Origin: G963720515 sp963720515
GTDB taxonomy: Bacteria; Actinomycetota; Thermoleophilia; Gaiellales; Gaiellaceae
Reading direction: 5' to 3'
Length of the DNA stretch: 64,000 nucleotides
Assembly: GCA_963720515.1 (NCBI GenBank)
Contig: OY970397.1
Span: 1,984,001-2,048,000, forward strand
Shown: positions 7,748-16,751 of the stretch, one piece after another
Position numbering within the stretch: the stretch's first letter is position 1
How the letters are laid out: each line of letters starts with the position of its first letter
Notes under the pieces: model-generated
What the model was told of the DNA's origin: nothing
Database searches by the model: none
Seen by the model: only the letters and a program-made list of their open reading frames with translations
Made by a program: the position numbers and the translations under genes

Positions 7748-8580
7748 CAGCGCGCCACCGGGTTCGTCAGCGTCGCGGCGCCCTCGACCCACACCTCGAC
7801 CACGTCGCCGTCCTCGAGGTAGCGCTTCGGCTCGCGCGCGTCGCCGACGCCGGCCGGGGTCCCGGTCGCGATCACGGTGCCGGCCTCGAGGGTCGTCCCC
7901 ATGGAGCAGTACGCGACGAGCTCGGCCGGGCCGAAGATGAGGTTGCGCGTGTTCGACTCCTGCAGGACCTCGCCCGACACGGTAGTGCGGATACCCAGTG
8001 CGCCGAGGTCCACGCCTGCGGCGGGCGCGATCGCCCCAAGCGGCGCGAACGTGTCGAAGCTCTTGCCGAGCGTGAATTGGCGCAGCGGCGTCTCGAACTG
8101 TGCACGCCGGCCGGACACGTCGTTGAACGCCGCGTACCCGCCGATCGCGGCCGCGGCCTCCTCCAGGGTCGCGTCCTTCACCGTGCGGCCGAGGATGAGC
8201 GCGAGCTCGCCCTCGTAGTCCGGCCGCGTCTCGCCGGGCGGGACGACGATCGTCGCGCCGTCGCCGACGAGCGCTGACGACCACATCGCGAAGAGCGCGG
8301 GCACGTCGGGGAGCCCGAGCCCGGACTCCTCCGCGTGGTCGCGGTAGTTCAGGCCGATCCCGATCACCTTCGCGGGCGCGACCGGGGCGAGAAACCGCAC
8401 CGCGTCGCGCGCGTACTCCTCGCCCGACGCACGCTCGACGAGCGCCCACCCTTCGCGCGAGGGGACGAACGCGCCGGAACCAGCATCGACGACCGACGAC
8501 TCCTCGAGCCGCCCGAACCGTACGGCGCCGTGCGGGTGGATGAAGCGTGTCGCGTGCACCGTGCGGATACTGTCAGGCAT
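7747..8580 (-). CDS. Fumarylacetoacetate hydrolase family protein
   Basis: 277 residues: an N-terminal extension (about 75 residues, VRFGRLEE to DAVRFLAPV), then the FAH catalytic domain with KVIGIGLNYRDHAEE, DYEGELALILGR, AAFNDVSGR and TLEAGTVIATGTPAGVG. The E-x-E metal site lies in YEGELAL. This two-part layout is that of the larger 2-hydroxyhepta-2,4-diene-dioate isomerase/acylpyruvase/oxaloacetate decarboxylase-type members. The ATG chosen shares its bases with the start of the divergent P450 gene (CATG), leaving no separate promoter on this side; an internal start cannot be excluded. It is distinct from the shorter FAH protein near the window start. Confidence 0.85.
   Translation of the reverse strand: MPDSIRTVHATRFIHPHGAVRFGRLEESSVVDAGSGAFVPSREGWALVERASGEEYARDAVRFLAPVAPAKVIGIGLNYRDHAEESGLGLPDVPALFAMWSSALVGDGATIVVPPGETRPDYEGELALILGRTVKDATLEEAAAAIGGYAAFNDVSGRRAQFETPLRQFTLGKSFDTFAPLGAIAPAAGVDLGALGIRTTVSGEVLQESNTRNLIFGPAELVAYCSMGTTLEAGTVIATGTPAGVGDAREPKRYLEDGDVVEVWVEGAATLTNPVAR
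8568..8573 (+). promoter_or_regulatory. -10 box TACTGT for leaderless P450 mRNA
   Basis: TACTGT matches TANNNT and ends five bases before the P450 ATG, so transcription would start at or next to the A of the ATG. No ribosome site lies between them. This is the spacing of actinobacterial leaderless promoters and is repeated at several other genes here. Confidence 0.5.
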
Positions 8581-9830
8581 GGCTTCCGCGACGATGCTCG
8601 AGGGCGTCGATCTCGAAAACGACGCGTTCGTCGAGCGCATCCCGCACGAGACCTTCGCGCTCCTCCGCAGGGAGGCGCCGGTCTACTGGTACGACTGGCC
8701 GGGCGGCAAGGGCTACTGGTGCGTGACGAAGCACGCGGACGTCGTCGCGGTCTCGCGCGACACGAAGACGTACTGCTCGGGCGAGGGAGCGAACCTCGAG
8801 GATCTCGAAGAGGACCAGAAGGCCGCGCGGGCGTCGATGCTCGAGACCGACCCGCCGCGCCACGGCCACCTGCGCCGCCTCGTCAACGACCCGTTCACGC
8901 CGCGCGCGATCCGCGTCTACGAGGAGGCGCTGCGCGAGCTCTCCCGCGAGATCCTCGAACAGGCGCTCGCCCTCGGTGAGTTCGACTTCATCGAGGAGAT
9001 CGCGAAGGAGCTCCCGATTCGCGTGCTCTGCCGCCTGCTCGGCGTGCCCGAGTCGGACACCGGCAAGCTCGTGGACTGGGGCGACCGGCTGATCGCGAAC
9101 ACCGACCCGGACTTCGCGGACGTGCTCCCGGACTCGCCGGAGAGCGAGCAGTACCGGCTCGTCCCGTTCCGGAGCCCTGCCGCGCTCGAGCTCTTCGAGT
9201 ACGGCCACGCGATCGCGGCGCAGCGGCGCGACGACCCGCGCGACGACCTCGTGTCACGGCTCGTCCACGCAGAGATCGACGGCGAGCGGCTGACCGAGCG
9301 CGAGTTCGACACGATGTTCCTCCTGCTCGTCGTCGCCGGGAACGAGACGACGCGGCAGGCGATCGCGCACGGGATGCTCGCGCTGATCGAGCATCCGTTC
9401 GAGTGGGAGCGGATGCGCCGCGACCCCGAGCTCGCCTGGAAGACGGGCGCCGACGAGATCCTCCGCTGGGGCTGCCCGGTGCTGCACTTCCGCCGCACGG
9501 CGACCTGCGATGTCGAGCTACGCGGCGAGACGATCCGCGAGGGCGACAAGGTGGTCGTCTGGTATGGCTCGGCCAACTTCGACGAGGAGGTCTTCGCCGA
9601 CCCGTACCGCTTCGACGCGGGCCGCGCGCCGAATCCGCACATCATCTTCGGCGGCGGCGGGCCGCACTACTGCCTCGGCGCCCACCTCGCGAAGCTCGAG
9701 GTTCAGGTCATGTTCGACGAGCTTCTGCCGCGGCTCGCATCCATGGAGCTGGCCGGCTCCGGTCGAGCGGGTGCGTTCGAACTTCACGAATGCGCTGAAG
9801 AAGATGCCGGTGCGGGCGGTGGCCGCGTGA
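8579..9830 (+). CDS. Cytochrome P450, CYP124/125/142-like (frameshift near the 3' end)
   Basis: One base too many near 9758 (T in GGCTCCGG) shifts the last 24 codons; without it the protein is 416 residues ending in the expected NFTNALKKMPVRA segment. P450 landmarks are present: I-helix AGNETTRQ, ExxR in DEILRW, and the heme loop FGGGGPHYCLGAHLAKLEV with the thiolate cysteine. The stretch VVWYGSANFDEEVFADPYRFD closely resembles steroid- and methyl-branched-lipid-hydroxylating CYP124/125/142 enzymes, so a hydrophobic substrate is plausible. Its TGA overlaps the GTG of the downstream lipoprotein. A second in-frame ATG lies at 8594. Confidence 0.88.
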
Positions 9831-10898
9831 GGCGCGGCCGCTCTGCTCGCGCTCGTCGTGGTCGCCGCGGGCTGCGGCTCCCAGTCGGCGCGTGCCCCGG
9901 AGCCCCAGACGCCAGCCGCGCTCCCGGCCGCGACGGCCATCCACGTGCCGTCCGCGTTCCGCGCCGAGGTCTACGCGCGCGGCCTCAACCACCCGACCGC
10001 GATGGCGTTCGGCCCGGACGGGCGCCTGTACGTGACCGAGGACGTGGGCCGGGTCGTCCGCGTCGGGCCCGGGACGCGTCGCCCCGGCGTGATGCTCCGC
10101 GGGCTCCCGACGCCGCTCGGCCTCGCGTGGATCGGGCGCCGGCTCTTCGTCTCCGAGCAGGGGCGGCTCGACCGGTTCACGCTCTCCGGCGGGCGCCTCG
10201 GCGGGCGCCACGCGCTCATCCGCGGTCTGCCGTTCGGGCGTCACCAGCAGGACAACGTCGTCGTCGGCCCCGAGGGACGGCTCTACTTCGGAAGCGGTTC
10301 GACCTGCGACGCGTGCGCGGAGTCCGATCGCCGCAGCGCCGCCGTGCTCTCCATCAAGCCCGACGGGACGGGCTTCCGGATTGTGGCGCGCGGGCTCCGG
10401 AACCCGTACGGCCTCGCGTTCCGGCCGGGAACGAATCGCCTCTTCGCCACCGTGAACGGGCGCGACGACCTGCCGAACGCCTCGGCGCCGGAGCCGGCGG
10501 AGATGCTCGTTCGCGTGAAGCAGGGCGCGTTCTACGGCTGGCCGGCGTGCTGGCCGAGCTGGCTCCAGAAGCGGATGCGCGGGCCGTGCAGCGGGGTCAC
10601 GCGGCCGGTCGCCTACCTCGAGACGCACTCGTCCGCGGACGGGATCGCGTTCGCGAAGGGCGCGGCGTTCCCGGCGAACTACCGCGCGGGCGCGTTCGTT
10701 GCGCTCTGGGGCCAGTACCTCTCGCACCGGCACGGCCGGCGGGTCGACTTCGTCGCGCTCCCGTCCGGCCGCGTCTCGCGCTTCGCCACCGGCTTCGCGC
10801 ATCCCCTCGCGCTCGCCTTCGACGCGAAGGGCGCCATGCTCGTCGCCGACTGGGAGCGGGGGACGATCTACCGAATCCAGCGGCGCGGGCATCCGTAG
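9827..10898 (+). CDS. PQQ-dependent sugar dehydrogenase-like lipoprotein (frameshift in signal peptide)
   Basis: Taking the GTG that overlaps the P450 stop and dropping one G at 9836-9837 yields VRRAALLALVVVAAGCGS, an ideal lipoprotein signal peptide with lipobox AAGC, and a 356-residue protein. The mature part is a glucose/sorbosone dehydrogenase-type six-bladed propeller: LNHPTAMAFGPDGRLYVTED, QQDNVVVGPEGRLYFGSGS, GLRNPYGLAFRPGTNRLFAT and HPLALAFDAKGAMLVADWE. GSTCDACAES contains a vicinal cysteine pair. A periplasmic-side or cell-surface sugar or alcohol dehydrogenase using PQQ is the family role; whether PQQ is made here is unknown. Confidence 0.8.
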
Positions 10899-10945
10899 CA
10901 CGGAGTCCTTAGCGGCCACGTTCGCGTGGGGCAGGACGAACCCAC

Positions 10946-11029
10946 GCTTGTGTTGCAACAACCGCGGTTCTCGTTCGCCGCGTGTGGCTGCCTGCGGTAA
11001 GAAATCCGCGCCGGTGATGCAACACAAGC
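10946..11029. repeat. 12-bp inverted repeat between convergent genes (possible terminator region)
   Basis: GCTTGTGTTGCA at 10946-10957 is the exact reverse complement of TGCAACACAAGC at 11018-11029. Between them is the perfect 10-bp palindrome AACCGCGGTT at 10960-10969. The pair lies between the ends of two convergent genes, so a two-way terminator or a repeat remnant are both possible. No T-run follows the arms. Confidence 0.5.
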
Positions 11030-11085
11030 ATCAGTTCGTGGCGCCCGTTTCTGCCGTTGCCGGACGAGACCGGCCCGGCCAGTCG

Positions 11086-11538
11086 CTAGCCGGGTAGCCA
11101 GTCCACGCCGCGGGCCCGGCCGCCCGGCGTCTGGAGGAAGTGCTCCCGGCGGACGAGGATGTGCTCCCCGCGCGCGTGCGCGAGGAGGAGGCCGGACTCC
11201 TCCTGGATCGTTGCCTCGGCGACGGCGCGCTTGCCGTCCGACTCGACGAGCTGTGCCGCGATCCGCAGCGGCTCGCCGATCGGCACGGGCGCGAGGTAGC
11301 GGAGGTCGAGCCGCGAGGTCACCGCCGGGCTGAGCACCGGGACGACGACCTGCGAGCAGGCCTCGTCGAGGAGCGACGCGACGATGCCGCCGTGCACGGC
11401 GCCGGGCGCGCCCTGGAAGCGCTCCTCGACGGTGTGCTCCGCGACGAGCGAGTCGCCCTCGAGGCGCCACTCGAACTCGAGCCCGCCCGTTCCGAGCGAG
11501 CAGCCCCAGCAAAAGGCGTAGTGGTCGGTCCGGGCCAC
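11086..11538 (-). CDS. PaaI-type hotdog-fold thioesterase
   Basis: 150 residues with the 4HBT/PaaI signature: GAVHGGIVASLLDEACSQVV, where the HGG and the following acidic residue form the active-site region, then TSRLDLRYLAPVPIGEPLRI as the central beta strands. An N-terminal CWGC near residue 10 (HYAFCWGCSLG) resembles the Cys pair found in a subset of actinobacterial members. These enzymes hydrolyse acyl- or hydroxyphenylacetyl-CoA thioesters in the cytosol. The gene is single and convergent with the sugar dehydrogenase. The substrate is not predictable from the context. Confidence 0.85.
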   Translation of the reverse strand: MARTDHYAFCWGCSLGTGGLEFEWRLEGDSLVAEHTVEERFQGAPGAVHGGIVASLLDEACSQVVVPVLSPAVTSRLDLRYLAPVPIGEPLRIAAQLVESDGKRAVAEATIQEESGLLLAHARGEHILVRREHFLQTPGGRARGVDWLPG

Positions 11539-11566
11539 CGGCCCGATTATCGCGTGGGGACCGGCG

Positions 11567-11998
11567 CTACGACTCGCTCGGCGCCGGCGACGAGTTCGTC
11601 CCGGACTCGAACTCGAACGGCTCGTCGGGCCCGAAGACCTTCTCCTTGAGCCAGCCGCGCGTTTCGGGGCCGGTCATCGGATTGAAGAGCACGCCGATCG
11701 CGACGCCGATGAGCAGGAGCGTCACGTTTCGCCCGGCGTGCGACTCCTGGGCGCCGCGCGCCCGCCGCCCTGCCGCGCGGAGCTCGTCGAGCGTCATGCG
11801 GAGCTCGTCCTGGATGTCCTTGTCGCGCGCGACCTTCAGCGCGACCCCGGTCGCGCCCGCGGGCCCGATCAGGTCGTCGTAGATCAGTCGTGCAGACTCG
11901 TAGGCCTTCTTCACGTGCTCGTGCAGCTCTTCGTCCTTGGCCATCCGCTCGACGTAGGGCCGAGCGGTTTCGACCGCGTCGTTTACTCGCTCCTTCAT
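11567..11998 (-). CDS. Single-pass membrane protein with helical cytoplasmic part (YtxH-like)
   Basis: 143 residues. The first 95 are charged and helical (MKERVNDAVETARPYVERM, then repeats rich in Glu, Lys and Ala). One transmembrane helix, NVTLLLIGVAIGVLFNP, is followed by a short acidic and Ser/Pro-rich tail (TGPETRGWLKEKVFGPDEP). The pattern is that of YtxH/gas-vesicle-like small stress proteins, but similarity is only general. The start was placed at the ATG preceded by GAAAGGA, rather than at an ATG six codons upstream. It is divergent from the MMPL gene. Confidence 0.65.
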   Translation of the reverse strand: MKERVNDAVETARPYVERMAKDEELHEHVKKAYESARLIYDDLIGPAGATGVALKVARDKDIQDELRMTLDELRAAGRRARGAQESHAGRNVTLLLIGVAIGVLFNPMTGPETRGWLKEKVFGPDEPFEFESGTNSSPAPSES

Positions 11999-12100
11999 GG
12001 CCGTTCCTTTCTCCATTGGTGTCGGGGGAGTTTTACCTGAGTGGCGTCCACCAAACCGCCCAGGGCGAGTCTAGGGGTCGCTAGGTTTCGTCGGAGCGCC

Positions 12101-14278
12101 ATGGCCGACTGGACCCGCCGCATGATCCGCTTCCGCTGGGCCGTCGTCGCGGTCTGGCTCGTCGTGCTCGCCGTGTCGCTCATGGCCATGTCTGGCCTGG
12201 CCGACCTGCTGACGAACCGCTTCACGCTCCCCGGCACCGACACGGCCCGTGCGGAGACGATCCTCGAGGATCACTTCGGCCAGAAGACGACAGGGTCGTT
12301 CTCACTCGTCGTCCGCGGCGAGAAGCCCGGCTCGGCCGAGGCGCTCGTTCCCGAGGTGCAGGCCGCGGCCGCGCGTGCGTCCAAGGAGCTGCCGACGAGC
12401 AAGGTTGCGGGCGTGACGCCGGTGTCCGACCGGGTCGTCGTCGCCACGATCGTCTCGAACCTCGAGCCGGCCGACGCGAAGGGCTACACGGACGAGATGC
12501 GGAACGCCGTCGGGACGATCCCGGGCGCCGAGACGTGGGTCTCCGGCCAGGCCGCGATCGAGCACGACCTCGACCCCGTCTTCGCGCACGACCTGAAGAT
12601 CGGCGAGCTCGCGATCGCGATCCCGATCGCGTTCCTCATCCTGCTCTTCGTCTTCGGCACCGCCGCCGTGCTCGTGCCGTTCATGTTCGCGCTCGCGTCG
12701 ATCCCGGCCACGCTCTCGATCATCTGGGTCTTCGCGCACTTCATGGAGCTGACGACGTATCTCCAGAACCTCGTGATGCTGATCGGGTTCGGGATCGCGA
12801 TCGACTACTCGCTCCTCGTCGTCTACCGCTACCGCGAGGAGCTCGCGACCGGCAAGACGAAGAACGAGGCGATCGTCAGGACGATGGAGACTGCGGGCCG
12901 GGCAGTCGTCTTCAGCGGCACGGCGGTCGGGATCGGGCTTGCGCTCATGATCTTCATGCCGCTGCCGTTCATGCGCGGCTTCGGGATCGGCGGCTTCGCG
13001 ATCCCGTTCGTCTCGATCGTCGCCGCGCTCACGCTCCTGCCGGTGCTCCTCTACCTCGTCGCCGGCCCGCTCGATCGCGTGCGCCTTCTCCCGCGCTCTG
13101 TCACCGACCGGCGTGAGTCCGACGAGAACATGTGGTACCGGCTCGCCCGCTCGATCATGCGGCGGCCGGTCTGGTACGCGGTTGGCGCGACCTCGCTCCT
13201 CCTCGCGCTCGCCATCCCCGTCTTCTCGCTCCAGCTCGGGCCGGGGTCGAACAAGGGGATCCCGCAGGACCTCGAGGGCGTCGAGGGCCTGAACGTGATC
13301 GCCGACGCGGTGGGCGAGGGTGCGATCTCGCCGACGACGATCGCGATCGACACGGGCCGCCCCGGCGGCGCCGAGGATCCGAAGGTGCAGGCCGCGCTCG
13401 CCCGGCTCGAGGAGGGTCTCCGCGCCGACCCCGAGGTCGCCCGAGTGGACTTCGCCGAAGGGCCGCAGTACGTGGACGAGACCGCGCGCTACCTGCGCGT
13501 CGACGTGATCGGCAAGAGCGACTACGGCGAGCCGGCGGCGCAGGACTTCGTGCACCGGCTACGCGACGAGATCGTCCCGGCCGCGCGGTTCCCGAGCTCC
13601 GCGTCCGTGTACGCGGGCGGCGGGCCGCCGGGCGGCGTGGACTTCCTCCACCAGTCGTACAAGGCGTTCCCGTGGCTCATCCTCGGCGTGCTGCTGCTGA
13701 CCTACATCCTGCTCCTGCGCGCGTTCCGCTCGGTCGTCCTGCCGCTCAAGGCGATCCTCCTGAACCTGCTCTCGATCCTGGCCGCGTACGGGCTCCTGAC
13801 GGCGTTCTTCTCCTGGGGCCCCGCCGACCGCGTGGGCCTCATAGGCTTCGACCAGATCGAAGGCTGGATTCCGATCTTCATCTTCGCGATGGTGTTCGGG
13901 CTCTCGATGGACTACGAGGTCTTCCTGGTCTCGCGCATGCGGGAGGAGTGGGACAAGACGCACGACAACGAGTACGCCGTCTCCATGGGCCTCGCGAAGA
14001 CGGGGCGGATCGTGACCGCCGCCGGCTTCATCATGTTCGCCGCGTTCATGGGATTCGTCGCCGGATCGATCGTGGGGCTCCAGCAGTTCGGCTTCGGCCT
14101 GGCCATCGCCATCCTTCTGGACGTGACGATCGTGCGCGCGCTCCTCGTGCCGAGCGCCATGGCGCTCTTCGGCCGGTGGAACTGGTGGCTTCCGGACGGC
14201 GTCGCGCGTCTCGCGCGGGTCAAGCCGTCGCCCCTCGAACCGCGCCGCACGCCGGCGCCGAGCCCGGCAGGCCGATGA
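12101..14278 (+). CDS. MMPL/RND-family membrane transporter
   Basis: 725 residues with the two-fold MMPL layout: an N-terminal helix (FRWAVVAVWLVVLAVSLMAM), a first soluble loop of about 140 residues, a helix bundle starting near IGELAIAIPIAFLILLFVFG with the functional GFGIAIDYSLLVVYRYREE segment, a second soluble loop and a second bundle with FGLSMDYEVFLVSRMREEW. The two acidic D-Y motifs in these helices are those used for proton coupling. Actinobacterial members export lipids, siderophores or drugs; the cargo here is unknown. The start follows CGGAG. Its TGA overlaps the macro-domain ATG. TAGGTT at 12082 may be its -10 box. Confidence 0.88.
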   Translation: MADWTRRMIRFRWAVVAVWLVVLAVSLMAMSGLADLLTNRFTLPGTDTARAETILEDHFGQKTTGSFSLVVRGEKPGSAEALVPEVQAAAARASKELPTSKVAGVTPVSDRVVVATIVSNLEPADAKGYTDEMRNAVGTIPGAETWVSGQAAIEHDLDPVFAHDLKIGELAIAIPIAFLILLFVFGTAAVLVPFMFALASIPATLSIIWVFAHFMELTTYLQNLVMLIGFGIAIDYSLLVVYRYREELATGKTKNEAIVRTMETAGRAVVFSGTAVGIGLALMIFMPLPFMRGFGIGGFAIPFVSIVAALTLLPVLLYLVAGPLDRVRLLPRSVTDRRESDENMWYRLARSIMRRPVWYAVGATSLLLALAIPVFSLQLGPGSNKGIPQDLEGVEGLNVIADAVGEGAISPTTIAIDTGRPGGAEDPKVQAALARLEEGLRADPEVARVDFAEGPQYVDETARYLRVDVIGKSDYGEPAAQDFVHRLRDEIVPAARFPSSASVYAGGGPPGGVDFLHQSYKAFPWLILGVLLLTYILLLRAFRSVVLPLKAILLNLLSILAAYGLLTAFFSWGPADRVGLIGFDQIEGWIPIFIFAMVFGLSMDYEVFLVSRMREEWDKTHDNEYAVSMGLAKTGRIVTAAGFIMFAAFMGFVAGSIVGLQQFGFGLAIAILLDVTIVRALLVPSAMALFGRWNWWLPDGVARLARVKPSPLEPRRTPAPSPAGR

Positions 14279-14766
14279 GGCTCGAGGTCGTCGAAGGGGA
14301 CATCACCGCCCTCGTGGTGGACGCGATCGCGAACGCCGCGAACGATCGGCTCTGGATGGGCGCGGGCGTCGCGGGCGCGATCAAGCGCGTCGGCGGCAAG
14401 GAGATCGAGGACGAGGCGACGGCGCAGGGGCCGATCCCGCTCGGCGAGGCGGTCGTAACGGGCGCCGGCCAGCTCGACGCGAAGTGGGTCGTCCACGGCG
14501 CCGTGATGGGCCAGGATCTGAAGACGAACGCCGAGCTCGTGGCGAAGACGACGCAGAGCTGCCTCCGCACGGCGGACGGCCTCGGCGCCGAGTCGCTCGC
14601 GCTGCCGGCGTTCGGGACGGGCGTCGGCGCCTTCCCGCTCGACGACTGCGCACGGATCATGGTCGCCGAGGCGCGGGCGTTCGAGGGCGAGAACCTCGAG
14701 CGCGTCGTCTTCGCGGTGTACGGCCGCCAGGCCGCGGACGCGTTCCGGCGCGAGCTCGACGCCTAG
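14275..14766 (+). CDS. Macro domain protein (ADP-ribose binding)
   Basis: 163 residues, essentially one macro domain. GDITALVVDAIANAAN carries the conserved Asp and Asn that bind the adenine and distal ribose, GAGVAGAIKRVGG the glycine-rich loop, and LALPAFGTGVGAFP the phosphate-binding loop. Such stand-alone proteins remove ADP-ribose from proteins or act on ADP-ribose-1''-phosphate and O-acetyl-ADP-ribose. The ATG overlaps the MMPL stop, so the two are co-translated. Its TAG stop supplies the first bases of the -10 box of the next gene. Confidence 0.88.
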   Translation: MRLEVVEGDITALVVDAIANAANDRLWMGAGVAGAIKRVGGKEIEDEATAQGPIPLGEAVVTGAGQLDAKWVVHGAVMGQDLKTNAELVAKTTQSCLRTADGLGAESLALPAFGTGVGAFPLDDCARIMVAEARAFEGENLERVVFAVYGRQAADAFRRELDA

Positions 14767-14769
14767 AAT
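14764..14769 (+). promoter_or_regulatory. -10 box TAGAAT for rmlA
   Basis: TAGAAT overlaps the macro-domain stop codon and lies seven bases before the rmlA ATG, the spacing expected for a leaderless transcript. No Shine-Dalgarno sequence fits in the gap. Confidence 0.5.
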
Positions 14770-14776
14770 CGCCGCG

Positions 14777-15520
14777 ATGAAGGGCATCGTCCTCGCAGGC
14801 GGGAGCGGTACGCGGCTCCATCCGCTCACGCGGATCACGAATAAGCATCTGCTCCCGATCTACGATCGGCCGATGGTCGCGTACTCGATCGAGGCGCTAG
14901 TCGGCGCGGGGATCACGGACGTCATGCTCGTGACGGGCGGGACGCACGCGGGTGAGTTCCTGCGGCTCCTTGGCAACGGCCACGAGTGGGGCATCGACCG
15001 TCTTTCGTTCGCCTATCAGGAGCAGGCCGGTGGGATCGCGGAGGCGCTCGGCCTCGCGGAGCGTTTCGCCGGAGGCGAGCGGGTGTGCGTGATGCTCGCG
15101 GACAACGTGGTCGAGCGATCGCTCGGGGCGTCGGTGGTGGCATTCGAGGCGCAGGAGCGCGGCGCGCGGATCCTGCTTGCGCGCGAAGAGGATGCTGGAC
15201 ATCTCCGCCACCTGGGGGTGCCCGAGCTCGATGGCGACGAGCGCGTCGTGCGGATCGTCGAGAAGCCCAAAGACCCGCCGAGCCCCTACGCCGTGACCGG
15301 CATCTACTTCTACGACGAGTTGGTCTTCGACATCATCCCGACGCTCGAGCCGTCGGCCCGCGGCGAGCTCGAGATCACGGACGTGAACAACTGGTACGTG
15401 GGCCAGGGCACGATGGAGTACGACGTGCTCGACGGGTTCTGGGGCGACGCGGGCGAGTCGATCGACGCCTATTACGCCGTCAACGACTTCGTCCGCGCGA
15501 ACGGGGCGAACAAAGCGTGA
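14777..15520 (+). CDS. rmlA: Glucose-1-phosphate thymidylyltransferase (short RmlA type)
   Basis: 247 residues. The nucleotide-binding signature LAGGSGTRLHPLTR, followed by KHLLPIYDRPM with the catalytic-site lysine, and the metal-site aspartate in VMLADNVVE identify a sugar-phosphate nucleotidyltransferase. VEKPKDPPSPYAVTGIYFYD is typical of dTDP-glucose pyrophosphorylases. It makes dTDP-glucose from dTTP and glucose-1-phosphate, the first step of dTDP-L-rhamnose synthesis. It is slightly shorter than the 290-residue form, lacking the extended C-terminus. The epimerase, reductase and dehydratase genes follow in the order C, D, B. Confidence 0.88.
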   Translation: MKGIVLAGGSGTRLHPLTRITNKHLLPIYDRPMVAYSIEALVGAGITDVMLVTGGTHAGEFLRLLGNGHEWGIDRLSFAYQEQAGGIAEALGLAERFAGGERVCVMLADNVVERSLGASVVAFEAQERGARILLAREEDAGHLRHLGVPELDGDERVVRIVEKPKDPPSPYAVTGIYFYDELVFDIIPTLEPSARGELEITDVNNWYVGQGTMEYDVLDGFWGDAGESIDAYYAVNDFVRANGANKA

Positions 15521-15990
15521 GCACGACGACGACGCTCCCGGGCCTCCTTCGGATCCCGCTCCACGTCTGGGAGGACGACCGCGGCTGGTTCATCGAGATC
15601 CGCCGCGCCTCGCAGCTTCCGCAGCCGACCGTGCAGACGAACATCTCGTTCTCGCGCGCGGGCACGATCCGCGGGCTGCACTACCACGAGCGCGGTCAGG
15701 ACGACCTCTTCGTCTGCCTGACCGGGCGCGCGCGCGTCGTCGTGCTCGACCGCGAGTCCGGCGAGCACTACACGGAGGACATCGGCGACGGGAACCAGGT
15801 CGCGCTCTACGTGCCGGGCTACTACGCCCACGGCTTCGAGGCGCTCACCGATCTCCTGTTCTGCTACCACGTCACGGCCGAGTACGACCCCGGCGACCCC
15901 GACGAGCACGGCGTCCCGTGGGACGACCCGCGCGTGAGGCACCTGTGGAGCACGGAGACGCCGATCCTCTCGGCGCGGGACTCCTCGTAA
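15517..15990 (+). CDS. rfbC: dTDP-4-dehydrorhamnose 3,5-epimerase
   Basis: 157 residues of RmlC cupin fold: WEDDRGWFIEI, NISFSRAGTIRGLHYHERGQDD with the catalytic-base histidine, VCLTGRARVVVLD and YVPGYYAHGFEAL, where Tyr and His are conserved. It is shorter than the usual 180-200 residues at the C-terminus but retains the active-site strands. The GTG start overlaps the rmlA stop. The 3' end overlaps the probable start of rmlD, so translation of the whole block is coupled. Confidence 0.88.
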   Translation: MSTTTTLPGLLRIPLHVWEDDRGWFIEIRRASQLPQPTVQTNISFSRAGTIRGLHYHERGQDDLFVCLTGRARVVVLDRESGEHYTEDIGDGNQVALYVPGYYAHGFEALTDLLFCYHVTAEYDPGDPDEHGVPWDDPRVRHLWSTETPILSARDSS

Positions 15991-16751
15991 CGGGGGCCGG
16001 CGGGCAGCTCGGCGCCGCGCTGGCCGAGGAGTTTCCCGAGGCGGACGCCCGTACCCGCGAGGAGCTCGACGTGACGGCGCCCGTCGATGCGCGGCCCTCG
16101 CTCGTGCTGCACGCGGCGGCCTGGACGGATGTGGACGGCGCCGAGGCCGATCCGATCGGCGCCGAGGCCGTGAACGTCGGCGGCACGCGGAACGTGGTCG
16201 CGCTCGGTGCCCCGGTCGTCTACTTCTCCACCGACTACGTCTTCGACGGCGCAAAGGGCGCGCCATACGTGGAGTCCGACGAGCCTGCGCCGCTCTCCGT
16301 CTACGGTCGGACGAAGCTCGCAGGGGAGCGCGAGATCCGCGAGGGCTGGGTGGTCCGCTCGTCCTGGCTCTTCGGGCCGACCGGCCACAACTTCGTTCGG
16401 ACGATGCTGCGCCTCGGCGCCGAGCGCGACGAGGTGCGCGTGGTGGATGACCAGCGCGGGTGCCCGACCTACGTCCGACACCTCGCGGGGGCGATGCGCG
16501 AGGTGCTGGTGCGGCCCCAGGGCATCTGGCACGTCGCGGCCGAGGGCGACTGCACGTGGGCCGAGTTCGCCGCGGCGATCTTCGAGGAGGCCCGCCTCGC
16601 CTGCCGCGTGGTTCCGATCTCGACCGAGGAGTACGGTGCGGCCGCGTCGCGCCCGGCGTACTCGGTGCTGCGGAGCGAGCATCCGGACGCGCCGCGTCTT
16701 CCGCACTGGCGCGAGGGGCTTCGCGAATGCCTGGCGCGGCTCAGCCGGTAG
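15945..16751 (+). CDS. rmlD: dTDP-4-dehydrorhamnose reductase
   Basis: About 268 residues of extended SDR fold. LLVTGAGGQLGAALAEE is the NAD(P)-binding loop, VLHAAAWTDVDGAE the conserved RmlD segment, and STDYVFDG with SVYGRTKLAGE holds the Ser, Tyr and Lys catalytic residues. It reduces dTDP-4-keto-L-rhamnose to dTDP-L-rhamnose. No ATG or GTG exists directly before the Rossmann strand; the nearest in-frame start is the GTG used here, which lies 46 bases inside rfbC. That start, or a small sequence error, remains open. Confidence 0.82.
   Translation: MEHGDADPLGAGLLVTGAGGQLGAALAEEFPEADARTREELDVTAPVDARPSLVLHAAAWTDVDGAEADPIGAEAVNVGGTRNVVALGAPVVYFSTDYVFDGAKGAPYVESDEPAPLSVYGRTKLAGEREIREGWVVRSSWLFGPTGHNFVRTMLRLGAERDEVRVVDDQRGCPTYVRHLAGAMREVLVRPQGIWHVAAEGDCTWAEFAAAIFEEARLACRVVPISTEEYGAAASRPAYSVLRSEHPDAPRLPHWREGLRECLARLSR

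Noticed and set aside
11567..12016. A start six codons upstream for the YtxH-like protein
   Set aside because: The downstream ATG has a well placed GAAAGGA site; the upstream ATG would put this site inside the coding sequence.
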